A stretch of 9,460 nt of DNA, from NCBI GenBank assembly GCA_013361595.1, contig JABFXT010000013.1:1-9460 (forward strand). Reading direction: 5' to 3'. This DNA is from Nocardia sp. (lineage in GTDB: Bacteria; Actinomycetota; Actinomycetes; Mycobacteriales; Mycobacteriaceae). A model generated the notes under the pieces. That model was not told the origin of the DNA and searched no databases. It saw only the letters and a list, made by a program, of their open reading frames with translations. The position numbers were made by a program, and so were the translations under genes. This document shows positions 1 through 7,161 of the stretch, one piece after another (positions within the stretch are counted from its first letter, which is position 1; every line of letters starts with the position of its first letter).

Positions 1-1910
1 AGGTCCAGGGCGTGCAGTTCGACCGTGACACCGATATGTTCCCGGACCAGGTCGATCATGTAGTGCAGCGCGGAGAGCATGCCCAGTCCCAGCAGATCGA
101 ATTTCACCAGACCTGCCGCGGCGCAATCGTCCTTGTCCCATTGCAGCACGCTGCGACCGGGCATCCGCGCCCATTCCACCGGGCATACATCGGCGATGGG
201 CCGGTCGCAGATCACCATGCCGCCGGAGTGGATACCCAGGTGCCGGGGCAGGCCTTCGATATCGGCGGCCAGTGCCAGTACCGGTTCGGGGATATCGGTC
301 CCGGTCTCCGCACCGACGCCGGTCCACCGGCTCACCTGTTTGCTCCACGCGTCCTGCTGGCCGGGGGCGAAACCGAGTGCGCGGGCGGCGTCCCGGACGG
401 CGGATTTCCCGCGGTAGGTGATCACATTCGCCACCTGCGCCGCGTTCTCCCGGCCGTACCGGCGGTAGACGTACTGGATCGCTTCTTCGCGACGATCGGA
501 TTCGATATCGATATCGATATCCGGGGGGCCGTCGCGTTCGGGGGAGAGGAATCGTTCGAAGAGCAGTTTGTTCGCGACAGGGTCGACATTGGTGATGCCG
601 ATGGCGAAGCAGACCGCGGAATTGGCGGCCGAGCCCCGGCCTTGGCACAGGATGTCGTTTTCCCGGCAGAATCGCACGATATCGTGCACGACCAGGAAAT
701 ACCCCGGGAACCCGAGCCGGTCGACGATCGCGAGTTCGTGTTCGAGCTGCCGGTAGGCGGCCGGGTTCGCGGCGGGTGGCCCGTAGCGATCGGCGGCGCC
801 GCGGCGGGTGAGTTCGCGCAGCCAGGAGTTCTCGTCGTATCCGCCGGGTACATCGAACGGTGGCAGGCTCGGCGCGATCAAGCGCAGATCGAACGCGCAT
901 TCACGGGCCAGCCGGACCGAATTCGGTACGGCTGCCGGAAATTCCGCGAAGAGCCGGGCCATTTCCGCGCCCGAGCGCAGATATCCGCCACCGGCCGGGG
1001 CGAGCCAGCCGGCGATATCGTCGAGGCTGCGCCGGGCGCGGATGGCGGCCAGAGCCGCGGCGCGGTGTCCGCGGTCGGGTGTCGCGAAATGTGCCGCGGT
1101 GGTGGCGATCACCGGGACTCCGGCCCGCTCGGCGATCGCGGCCAGCGCGGCATTGCACTCGTCGTCGACGGGTAGACCGTGCCGGGTGAGTTCCACGGTC
1201 ACCCGGCCGGTGCCGAACCGCTCGCACAGTTCCCGCAACTCCGCCTCGGCACGCCGCGGCGGACCGCCTGTGCGCAGATCCTGTTCCAGTGCCCGCCGGA
1301 CCCGGCCCTTGCGGCAGCCGGTGAGTATCTGCCAGTGGCCACCGGCCGCGGTGGTGAGCGTATCGAGGTCGTAGCGCAGGATCCCTTTCTCGCCGGCCGC
1401 CATATGCGCGGCCGCGAGTTGCCGGGACAGCCGCCGGTATCCTTCTCGGCCACGGGCCAGGACCAGTAGATGTTCACCGTCCGGGTCGGGTTCGCCGGTG
1501 CGGGGTGCCGAATCCGTCTGCCGGGAACCGGTTTCCACCAGGGTGAGTTCGGCGCCGTACACCGCGGCGATGCCGTGTTCGGCCGCGGCTTCGGCGAATC
1601 GGACCACCCCGTAGTAGCCGTTGTGGTCGGTGAGCGCGATCGCCGAGAGTCCCAGTCGCGCGGCTTCGGCGACCATCTCCTCCGGCTGCGAGGCTCCGTC
1701 CAGGAAACTGAATGCCGAATGCGTGTGCAGTTCCGCGTACGGCACCAGCGGACCGGTCGGCGGCTCCGCCGGTTCGGGCAGATACTTCCCGCGACTGTTG
1801 CTCCAGGCCGGGGCGTCACCACCGTCCCCGGGGTACTGTCCGGGTTTCGACCGGCCGGACAGTACCCGCTCCATCTCGGCCCAGCTCGGCGGGCCGTTGC
1901 TCCATCCCAT
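1..1910 (-). CDS. dnaE2: Error-prone DNA polymerase DnaE2 (partial, C-terminal part outside window)
   Basis: The minus-strand frame is open from the ATG at 1910 to the window edge, giving 636 codons with no stop or frameshift; family members have about 1,080 residues, so roughly 59% is present. It is a C-family polymerase alpha subunit for SOS-induced translesion synthesis and damage-induced mutagenesis. Visible parts: an N-terminal PHP domain with HTHS (62-65) and TDHNG (94-98); a palm region with GRGSAANS (424-431) and the catalytic acidic motif PDIDIDIE (463-470, Asp464/466/468); and IHSGGM (560-565). The last PHP motif reads ATTAAHF (to His274), lacking the Asp I expect in replicative DnaE1, as I recall for actinobacterial DnaE2. 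The MGW...NGPPSWAEMERVL start is typical of the family and decides the ATG. It begins 8 bp after the stop of the small upstream gene, with no strong ribosome site, so it is probably cotranscribed under the LexA boxes at 2382-2429. Confidence 0.96.
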   Translation of the reverse strand, partial: MGWSNGPPSWAEMERVLSGRSKPGQYPGDGGDAPAWSNSRGKYLPEPAEPPTGPLVPYAELHTHSAFSFLDGASQPEEMVAEAARLGLSAIALTDHNGYYGVVRFAEAAAEHGIAAVYGAELTLVETGSRQTDSAPRTGEPDPDGEHLLVLARGREGYRRLSRQLAAAHMAAGEKGILRYDLDTLTTAAGGHWQILTGCRKGRVRRALEQDLRTGGPPRRAEAELRELCERFGTGRVTVELTRHGLPVDDECNAALAAIAERAGVPVIATTAAHFATPDRGHRAAALAAIRARRSLDDIAGWLAPAGGGYLRSGAEMARLFAEFPAAVPNSVRLARECAFDLRLIAPSLPPFDVPGGYDENSWLRELTRRGAADRYGPPAANPAAYRQLEHELAIVDRLGFPGYFLVVHDIVRFCRENDILCQGRGSAANSAVCFAIGITNVDPVANKLLFERFLSPERDGPPDIDIDIESDRREEAIQYVYRRYGRENAAQVANVITYRGKSAVRDAARALGFAPGQQDAWSKQVSRWTGVGAETGTDIPEPVLALAADIEGLPRHLGIHSGGMVICDRPIADVCPVEWARMPGRSVLQWDKDDCAAAGLVKFDLLGLGMLSALHYMIDLVREHIGVTVELHALD

Positions 1911-1918
1911 GCCGCGCG

Positions 1919-2371
1919 TCAGCAGGCGACCCGTTCGGTGGACTGGGCCTCCAGCAGGATCGCCACATGATCCACACCGGCCCGGATCACCCGCCCGTAG
2001 GCATCGTCGGCGAGCACGTTCGCATGTCCGCGTGCCAATGCCAGTTGCATCCGCGCCGCGTCGAAATCGCCTACCAGCCGGTGACTGTCGGCCAGGCTCA
2101 GATACAGCGACGGCAGGAATCCGAGTAGCCCTTCGCCGAGCGGAACACCGGGGACGAAGGCCGAGTCGAGCGCCCGGGTGTCCCAGAACAGCGCGTCTTC
2201 GGCGGTGTCCTGGACATCCGCCAGATGATGGGCCACCACACTCCGGGACAGCGGTTCCCCGGCCGTCCCGAGTTGATCCCACAGCTGGTGCAGCGCCTGT
2301 CGGGCTGCCTCCCGATTCACACCGCCGAGCCGCACCGCGGCATAGATATCCGCCATCCGATCGTCCGTCAT
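1919..2371 (-). CDS. Conserved-looking small protein in SOS operon with dnaE2, possibly TPR-like
   Basis: This is a 150-residue protein starting MTDDRMADIYAAV. I do not recognise a named family. It is largely alpha-helical by composition, and the part rich in Ala/Leu with alternating helical pairs (about residues 85-145, around LYLSLADSHRLVGDFDAA) resembles tetratricopeptide-type helices. No signal peptide, membrane helix or catalytic motif is visible. The ATG at 2371 is chosen because it lies just beyond the first LexA box; a GATACT hexamer 6 nt upstream could serve as a -10 for leaderless transcription, since no Shine-Dalgarno is present. An in-frame ATG at 2389 lies inside the LexA box and the 2494 start crosses both boxes, so both are less likely. 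Its stop is 8 bp before dnaE2, implying SOS coexpression. A role as a mutasome partner would be inference only. Confidence 0.85.
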   Translation of the reverse strand: MTDDRMADIYAAVRLGGVNREAARQALHQLWDQLGTAGEPLSRSVVAHHLADVQDTAEDALFWDTRALDSAFVPGVPLGEGLLGFLPSLYLSLADSHRLVGDFDAARMQLALARGHANVLADDAYGRVIRAGVDHVAILLEAQSTERVAC

Positions 2372-2381
2372 GGTTCGAGTA

Positions 2382-2397
2382 TCGCACATATGTTCGA
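2382..2397. promoter_or_regulatory. LexA (SOS) box 1
   Basis: The sequence TCGCACATATGTTCGA matches the actinobacterial/mycobacterial LexA consensus TCGAAC-N4-GTTCGA at 11 of the 12 specified bases, with an ATAT spacer. It ends 11 bp upstream of the ATG of the small gene that precedes dnaE2. dnaE2 is a known LexA-controlled gene in mycobacteria, which supports the call. Confidence 0.88.
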
Positions 2398-2413
2398 ATA
2401 CCGAGAGTTGAAA

Positions 2414-2429
2414 TCGAACCTGTTTTCGA
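2414..2429. promoter_or_regulatory. LexA (SOS) box 2, tandem copy
   Basis: The sequence TCGAACCTGTTTTCGA matches TCGAAC-N4-GTTCGA at 11 of 12 specified bases. Its centre is 32 bp from the centre of box 1, about three helical turns, which would place two LexA dimers on the same DNA face. It lies 77 bp before the start of the divergent SDR gene, so it could affect both directions. Confidence 0.7.
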
Positions 2430-2455
2430 ACACCGGACCGACCCTGGCGCAGCTT

Positions 2456-2471
2456 CTTACTTTGGAGTAAG
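2456..2471. promoter_or_regulatory. Candidate operator palindrome CTTACT-N4-AGTAAG before the SDR-TetR pair
   Basis: A perfect 6+4+6 inverted repeat (CTTACT TTGG AGTAAG) lies 34 bp upstream of the SDR start. It contains TACTTT, a possible TANNNT -10 element, so a bound protein would block the promoter. The obvious candidate ligand is the TetR-type protein encoded by the second gene of the same pair; this is inference. It differs from the LexA half-sites and is a separate signal. Confidence 0.6.
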
Positions 2472-2505
2472 TTCGGCCCCGAAGACCTGCGCAAAGGGGC
2501 TGTTC

Positions 2506-3531
2506 ATGAGCGAATCCGGGACCTACCAGGCAGAACATCAACTCGCCGGGCGGCACGTCCTCATCACCGGCGCCTCGTCCGGGATCGGGCGGGCCGCGGC
2601 ACTGGCGGTCGCGAAGAAGGGCGCGGTGGTATTCCTGCTCGCCCGCCGCGAGGACGAACTCGCGACCGTCGTGGCGGAGATCCGGGCAGCGGGCGGCCGG
2701 GCCCACGGCTACCCCTGCGATATCACCGACACCGAGTCGGTCGAAGCGACCCTGAAGAAACTGCTCGGCGAGCACGAACGGGTCGACATGCTGGTGAACA
2801 ACGCCGGCCGGTCCATCCGCCGGGCCATCCACCGCTCCACCGACCGACTGCACGACTACGAACGCACCATGGCGGTCAACTACTTCGGCGCGCTGCGGCT
2901 CACCCTGGCGCTGCTCCCACAGATGCGGGAGCGCGGCTTCGGCCATATCGTCAACATCAGCAGCGCGGGGGTCCAGGTGGCCACCCCGCGGTACTCCGCC
3001 TATCTGGCGAGCAAGGCCGCGCTGGACAAGTTCACCGAGGTCGCGGCGGTGGAGACCATGGCCGACGGGGTCACTTTCACCACCATCCACATGCCACTGG
3101 TCCGGACCCCGATGATCGCCCCGTCGGGTGACCAGGGACGAGCCGAATCACCGGAATGGGCTGCCGCGACCATTGTGCGCGCACTCACCGAACGGCCGCG
3201 GCGAATCGATGTACCGATCGGCACCCTCGGCGAATTCGGCGCGATGTTCGCGCCGCGGCTGCGCGATCTGGTCCTGCACCGCTACTACCGGATGATCCCG
3301 GACTCCCCCGCCGCCCGGGGCGAACGCAACGAACCCGCCCCCGCGGACCGGGCACTCCCGGATCCGGCCGGTGACACCACCGCGGTCGTGCGTCGCATCG
3401 ACGACCACCGTCGCCCGGCGCCGGACCGGTCCCGCCGCACACCACTCCCCCGCGCGGGAGCCCGGGTAGCGCGGGGCACCGGGACCGCCCTGCGCCGCGC
3501 CGCCCGCTGGGTGCCGGGCACCCACTGGTGA
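2506..3531 (+). CDS. SDR-family NAD(P)-dependent oxidoreductase, likely fatty-acyl-CoA reductase type
   Basis: A 341-residue classical short-chain dehydrogenase with a long C-terminal tail. The Rossmann nucleotide loop TGASSGIG is at 21-28, NNAG at 98-101, structural Asn125, catalytic Ser153, and Tyr166-x3-Lys170. The segments NNAGRSIRR, RTMAVNYFGA, FGHIVNISSAGVQ and VRTPMIAP, and the final HW, closely resemble the mycobacterial Rv1543/Rv3391-type fatty-acyl-CoA reductases as I remember them. It would therefore reduce a fatty acyl thioester or related long-chain carbonyl with NAD(P)H, making wax- or lipid-related alcohols/aldehydes; the substrate is inferred. The Arg/Pro-rich tail (about 285-335) is likely disordered. 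The ATG at 2506 has AAAGGGG 6 nt upstream; the frame is open far upstream, but that part overlaps opposite-strand genes. It overlaps the next gene by 4 bp and is divergent from the SOS operon. Confidence 0.9.
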   Translation: MSESGTYQAEHQLAGRHVLITGASSGIGRAAALAVAKKGAVVFLLARREDELATVVAEIRAAGGRAHGYPCDITDTESVEATLKKLLGEHERVDMLVNNAGRSIRRAIHRSTDRLHDYERTMAVNYFGALRLTLALLPQMRERGFGHIVNISSAGVQVATPRYSAYLASKAALDKFTEVAAVETMADGVTFTTIHMPLVRTPMIAPSGDQGRAESPEWAAATIVRALTERPRRIDVPIGTLGEFGAMFAPRLRDLVLHRYYRMIPDSPAARGERNEPAPADRALPDPAGDTTAVVRRIDDHRRPAPDRSRRTPLPRAGARVARGTGTALRRAARWVPGTHW

Positions 3532-4127
3532 CCGATCCGGACCGCCCGGAAGGATCATCGATCGTGACCGATGAGCAGCACGCGGTACTCGACGCCGTAC
3601 TCGACCTGGTGACCTCCCGCGGCGTAGCCGCGACGACATTGCGCCGCGTTGCCGATCACTGCGGCGTGGACGGGAAGACGTTGCGCCGCAGATACGGTGA
3701 CCAATACGGCTTACTGATGTCGGCCGCCAAGGAACTCGAACTGGACCGCGACCGCCGCCTCGCGGCGATCGGGGACGGGCCGCGCAGCGATTCCGTGACC
3801 GACCGGCGCGACTATCTGGAGGCCACCGTCCGCACCCTCCTGCTCGATCCGGCCGACCGCCGACGCCTGCTGCTGCGCACCGAAATCGTCGCGAACGCCC
3901 GGCTGGTGAACGGAATGACAGCCGAGACGGAGTGGATGGGCACATCCACCCGGACCGTCGTCACCGCCGCGCTCACCCGGGCCGCGGTACCCGAGGTCGA
4001 ACTCGAAACGGAGCGGCTGGTCGCGCTGATCAGCGGCCTGGCCTTCGAACTCGCCTATCCGCACGGCGCCGGTGCCGGCACGGCGGACCGGGTGGTGCGC
4101 CACCATATCGCCGCCCTCGTGCGCTGA
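3528..4127 (+). CDS. TetR-type transcriptional regulator
   Basis: A 199-residue protein with an N-terminal helix-turn-helix at about 20-62: the core GVAATTLRRVADHCGV followed by KTLRRRYGDQYGLL is the usual TetR_N pattern, with TLRRRYGD in place of the more common LYRHFxSK. The remainder is a helical, ligand-binding/dimerisation type domain with no recognised ligand signature. The GTG at 3528 overlaps the SDR stop as GTGA, which suggests translational coupling. An in-frame GTG at 3564 has a GGAAGG about 10 nt upstream and would give a 187-residue protein still containing the whole HTH; I cannot decide between them. It probably controls its own two-gene unit through the palindrome at 2456-2471, and the dyad before the MFS gene is another possible target. 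It is convergent with the next gene, 20 bp away. Confidence 0.88.
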   Translation: MTDPDRPEGSSIVTDEQHAVLDAVLDLVTSRGVAATTLRRVADHCGVDGKTLRRRYGDQYGLLMSAAKELELDRDRRLAAIGDGPRSDSVTDRRDYLEATVRTLLLDPADRRRLLLRTEIVANARLVNGMTAETEWMGTSTRTVVTAALTRAAVPEVELETERLVALISGLAFELAYPHGAGAGTADRVVRHHIAALVR

Positions 4128-4147
4128 TCCGACGGTGTGGTGCGCTC

Positions 4148-5404
4148 TCAGAGTTCGAAGATCCGCTGCGCGGGCGGCAGCGGCCGGAACACCCCCGAGA
4201 TCTGCGCGACCAACTGCCAGGGCCGTTCCCCGTCCAGCGAGGATTTCCCGTTGGTCCGGATGGCGCCGCTGAGGCCGCGGTCCGGATCGGCCCAGCCGTA
4301 CTGGGTGGTGAAACCGCTGCGACCGAAATGCGCGGCGGTGTCGGGCCCGAATTTCGAACGGTGCCCGCCCAATTCGTATCCGGCGCGACTCACCCGGCCC
4401 GCCACCCCCGGTACCCGGGGTGCGGGCCGAACCGCGTCACGCAGGGTCTCGGCCCGCATGATCCGGACACCGTCGAGTTCCCCACCGCGCGCGAGGATCT
4501 CGTAGAACCGGGAGAGTTCGGCCGCGGTGGTCACCAGATTGCCCGACGGCAGTTCGGCGGTGAGGAACGCCCGGTTCGAATCCCGGTTCACCGCATCGGA
4601 GTCGAATCCCCCGCCCAGCGCCCGGCCCGCCACGAACGAGGCGATCTTCGACGGCGGCGGCCCCGTCTTCACACTCGGCACCACCGCGTCCACGTCGTCG
4701 GGCGCGACACCCAGGTTCGTCCAGCGGAAACCCAGCGGTTCGAGGACGCGCTCGGCGAGATGATCCCGGATCCGCTTACCGGTGGCCCGCTGCACCAGCA
4801 ATCGCTGGATCAGCCCACTGGTGAGCGCGTGATACACCCGGAACCGGCCGGCCGGATAGCTCGGTTTCAGATCGATCAGCCCGCGCAGGCACAGGTCCTC
4901 GTCGAAAACCATCCGGTGACCACGGTAGGGGCGGGTCACGAACGGGACCCCCGCGGTATGGGTGAGGACATGCCCGATGGTGATGGCACCTTTACCGTTG
5001 GCGGCGAATTCGGGGATGTAATCGCTGACCGGGTCGTCGAATGCGAACGCGCCCTGCTCGATCAGCATGAACATCACCGCCGCGGAAACGCCCTTGGCGG
5101 TGGAGAATCCGCAGAACGGCGTATCGGTGGTCACCGGTACCCGCTCGGTGTCCGGCGCGTCCCCCGGCGCGTTCCCCCAGCCGTGGCCGATCGCCCGGTT
5201 CAGCACCACCCGCCCGTTGCGGCGCAGGCACACCTGGATCGCGGGCGTACTTCCCATCCGGTACCAGGCCCGCACCGATTCCCAGACACCTTCGATCTCC
5301 GCCCGGGTCGGCCCGCCGTCCCCGGGGTCCTCTTCCGGACCGACCGTGATGATGTCGTCCAGTTCGGCGGCGACCGGGACCAGGAGCGCGGTATCTGCCT
5401 TCAC
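4148..5404 (-). CDS. Serine hydrolase, beta-lactamase/esterase family (class C-like fold)
   Basis: A 418-residue protein of the beta-lactamase/penicillin-binding-protein-like family (Pfam Beta-lactamase), which in actinobacteria mostly contains lipid or ester hydrolases rather than antibiotic-resistance enzymes. The nucleophile motif is STAK, Ser101-x-x-Lys104. The second motif begins at Tyr191 but reads YHA, not the YxN of class C beta-lactamases; this is common in esterase members. A HTAG motif starts at His149. The third active-site strand is probably HFGRSGFTT (about 365-373), in place of KTG. No signal peptide is visible, so a cytoplasmic or lipid-associated enzyme is more likely than a periplasmic one. 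The GTG at 5404 is preceded by TGGGGC; the frame extends to an ATG at 5539, but that added stretch is Arg/Pro-rich and unlike the family. It stands alone, divergent from the MFS gene. Confidence 0.88.
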   Translation of the reverse strand: MKADTALLVPVAAELDDIITVGPEEDPGDGGPTRAEIEGVWESVRAWYRMGSTPAIQVCLRRNGRVVLNRAIGHGWGNAPGDAPDTERVPVTTDTPFCGFSTAKGVSAAVMFMLIEQGAFAFDDPVSDYIPEFAANGKGAITIGHVLTHTAGVPFVTRPYRGHRMVFDEDLCLRGLIDLKPSYPAGRFRVYHALTSGLIQRLLVQRATGKRIRDHLAERVLEPLGFRWTNLGVAPDDVDAVVPSVKTGPPPSKIASFVAGRALGGGFDSDAVNRDSNRAFLTAELPSGNLVTTAAELSRFYEILARGGELDGVRIMRAETLRDAVRPAPRVPGVAGRVSRAGYELGGHRSKFGPDTAAHFGRSGFTTQYGWADPDRGLSGAIRTNGKSSLDGERPWQLVAQISGVFRPLPPAQRIFEL

Positions 5405-5575
5405 ACGCCCCAGGGTAGCCACGCCGCCGGGATGGTGACGGGCACCGGGAACCCGGCGGGGCGGCTGCCCGGCGCGTCCACCACGCACCGCTCGTGACCA
5501 GGCGGTCCACCGCCGGACGGCCACCGTGACGGAGATCACCGATAGCCGTCCGGCTGAATTGTGCTCTGATCAATG

Positions 5576-5595
5576 GGAAGCAACCGCTTGTTTCC
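5576..5595. promoter_or_regulatory. Candidate repressor operator (20-bp dyad) before the MFS gene
   Basis: GGAAGCAACCGCTTGTTTCC is an inverted repeat with 8 of 10 base pairs matched around its centre, ending 18 bp before the GTG start and just ahead of the ribosome site. Dyads of this size and place are typical of TetR-type control of drug exporters. Which regulator binds is unknown; the TetR-type gene at 3528-4127 is the only regulator in the window. Confidence 0.5.
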
Positions 5596-5602
5596 ATCTG
5601 CC

Positions 5603-5608
5603 GGGAGG
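5603..5608 (+). promoter_or_regulatory. Ribosome binding site deciding the MFS start
   Basis: GGGAGG is 5 nt before the GTG at 5614. The alternative GTG at 5608 overlaps this site, so it is unlikely to be the real start. Confidence 0.75.
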
Positions 5609-5613
5609 TGGCC

Positions 5614-7161
5614 GTGACATCGGTGAATCCGCGCCTTTCCCGGGCGCACATCTGGCTGCTCACCCTGTCGTCGATGGCGGTCGCGCTGGTCATCGCGGCC
5701 ATGGCCGCTCTCTATACGGCACTTCCCGAGATCGCCGCCGATACCGGCGCCACCCAACAGCAGCTCACCTGGGTGGTCGACGGCTATACCCTCGCGCTGG
5801 CCTGCCTGGTCCTGTTCTCCGGCGCGCTGGGCGACCGGTTCGGCCGCCGCATCATGATGGTGCTCGGCCTGGTGGTGTTCGCCGCCGCGTCCGCGGTACC
5901 GCTGGCCCTGGACCAACCGCACTGGATCATCGTGTCCCGGGCCCTCGCCGGGGTCGGTGCCGCACTCGTGATGCCCTCCACGCTGTCGCTGCTCACCGGT
6001 GGATTCCCACCGGAACGGCGCGGGGTGGCGGTCGGGTTGTGGGCCGGAGTGGTCAGCGGCGGCGCGGTGCTGGGCATCCTCGGCTCCGGACTGCTGCTGC
6101 AGATCTGGTCCTGGCAGGCGATATTCCTCGCGATGACGATCGCCGGGGCGGTACTGGCGATCGCCGGTTGCACGGTTCCCGAATCGGTGGACGACACCAG
6201 GCCGCCGCTGGACTTCTGGGGCGGTATCACCGCGTCGGTCGCCGTCGGCGCCGTCGTGGTCGGAGCCATCGAGGCACCGGTACGCGGCTGGACCGATCCG
6301 CTCGTCCTGGGACTGTTCGGGGTCGGAGTGCTGGCCGGAGTCGGGTTCGCGACGGTCGAACTGCGGGTGCCGAATCCACTGCTGGATGTGCGGCTGTTCG
6401 CCGACCGCGGCTTCGGCAGCGGCGCGGTGAGCGTCGGCGTCCAGTTCCTGGTCGCCTTCGGCTACTTTCTGCTGTTCGTGCAGTACATGCAGCTGATCTT
6501 CGGGTACTCACCGCTCATGTCGGCGGTGGCGATGGCACCGATGATCGCGCCGCTGATCGCTATCTCGGTCGTCGCGCCGCGCCTGGCCGAACGGTTCGGT
6601 CTGCGGCTACCCACCTTCATCGGGCTGCTGTGCGTCGGCAGCGCGCTGATCCTCGTCTCCCGGACCACCGTGGACAGCACCTATCTCGATGTGCTCTGGC
6701 CGCTGCTGATCCTGAGCACCGGGCTCGGCCTGTGCACCGCCCCAGCGACCGCGGCCATCATCAACGGCACACCACCGGAGAAGCACGGCGTGGCCTCCGC
6801 GGTCAACGACGCCTCCCGGGAGGTGGGCGCGGCGATCGGTATCGCGATCTCGGGCAGCATCCTCGCCGTCGGCTACGCCGACCGGATCGCGCCGGCGCTG
6901 CCCAGTCTGCCCGAAGCGGCCCGCGGGCCGGTCGGTGATTCGCTGGCGGCCGCGCTCGAGGTCGCCGAGAAGGCCGGTCCGGTGGCGGATCCGCTGGCGG
7001 CGTTCGCCGCGGAGGCCTTCGTCCACGGCGCGCAGCAGGCCGCGCTGTCCCTGGGCATCCTCACCGTGGTGATGGCCTTCGTACTGGGCGCGTGGGCACC
7101 CGGACGCAAGACGGCCACCACAGCGTCAGCCACCGAGGATCCCGTGCTGATGGACCGATGA
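5614..7161 (+). CDS. MFS drug exporter, DHA2 (EmrB/QacA-like, 14-helix) family
   Basis: A 515-residue, strongly hydrophobic protein with about 14 predicted membrane segments from residue 13 on. The first transmembrane stretch is followed by WVVDGYTLALA (about 53-63), the usual DHA2 helix-2 start. Motif A, GALGDRFGRR, lies in the loop at about 70-79. The helix-5 antiporter region reads GVVSGGAVLGILGSGLL with SWQAIFL after it, matching family placement. A Pro/Ala-rich loop near 430-470 precedes the last helix, as is common in actinobacterial members. It likely exports toxic or lipophilic compounds using the proton gradient; the substrate cannot be read from the sequence. Its 3' end overlaps the convergent SIS gene by 36 bp. 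Control may run through the dyad at 5576-5595. Confidence 0.93.
   Translation: MTSVNPRLSRAHIWLLTLSSMAVALVIAAMAALYTALPEIAADTGATQQQLTWVVDGYTLALACLVLFSGALGDRFGRRIMMVLGLVVFAAASAVPLALDQPHWIIVSRALAGVGAALVMPSTLSLLTGGFPPERRGVAVGLWAGVVSGGAVLGILGSGLLLQIWSWQAIFLAMTIAGAVLAIAGCTVPESVDDTRPPLDFWGGITASVAVGAVVVGAIEAPVRGWTDPLVLGLFGVGVLAGVGFATVELRVPNPLLDVRLFADRGFGSGAVSVGVQFLVAFGYFLLFVQYMQLIFGYSPLMSAVAMAPMIAPLIAISVVAPRLAERFGLRLPTFIGLLCVGSALILVSRTTVDSTYLDVLWPLLILSTGLGLCTAPATAAIINGTPPEKHGVASAVNDASREVGAAIGIAISGSILAVGYADRIAPALPSLPEAARGPVGDSLAAALEVAEKAGPVADPLAAFAAEAFVHGAQQAALSLGILTVVMAFVLGAWAPGRKTATTASATEDPVLMDR

Larger units (their letters stand above)
5405..5613. other. Divergent intergenic region between serine hydrolase and MFS exporter
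   Basis: This 209-bp stretch separates two divergent starts and must hold both promoters. The clear signals are a 20-bp imperfect dyad (5576-5595) and the GGGAGG ribosome site at 5603-5608. I could not place convincing -35/-10 pairs. If the hydrolase uses the upstream ATG at 5539, the region shrinks to about 74 bp. Confidence 0.6.

Noticed and set aside
503..520. Threefold CGATAT tandem repeat
   Set aside because: It simply encodes the catalytic Asp-Ile-Asp-Ile-Asp-Ile of DnaE2, so it is explained by the protein rather than being a regulatory or unstable repeat.
12..1175. Long rightward open frame (387 codons), and others over 1199-1970
   Set aside because: They mirror the dnaE2 codons on the opposite strand; composition is Gly/Arg-rich with no domain or ribosome site, whereas the minus frame carries clear DnaE2 motifs.
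2373..2378. Extra GTTCGA half-site next to LexA box 1
   Set aside because: There is no partner half-site at the required 4-bp spacing, so it is not counted as a third SOS box.
1621..2505. N-terminal extension of the SDR frame
   Set aside because: It overlaps dnaE2 and its upstream gene on the other strand and is Arg/Pro/Ser-rich; the SDR fold begins just after the ATG at 2506, which has its own ribosome site.
3932..5497. 521-codon rightward frame opposite the serine hydrolase
   Set aside because: Its translation is Arg/Gly/Pro/His-rich shadow sequence; the minus frame has STAK and the other hydrolase motifs.
5526..6938. 470-codon rightward frame over the MFS gene
   Set aside because: It is an out-of-frame shadow of the exporter, rich in Arg and Gly with no membrane segments.
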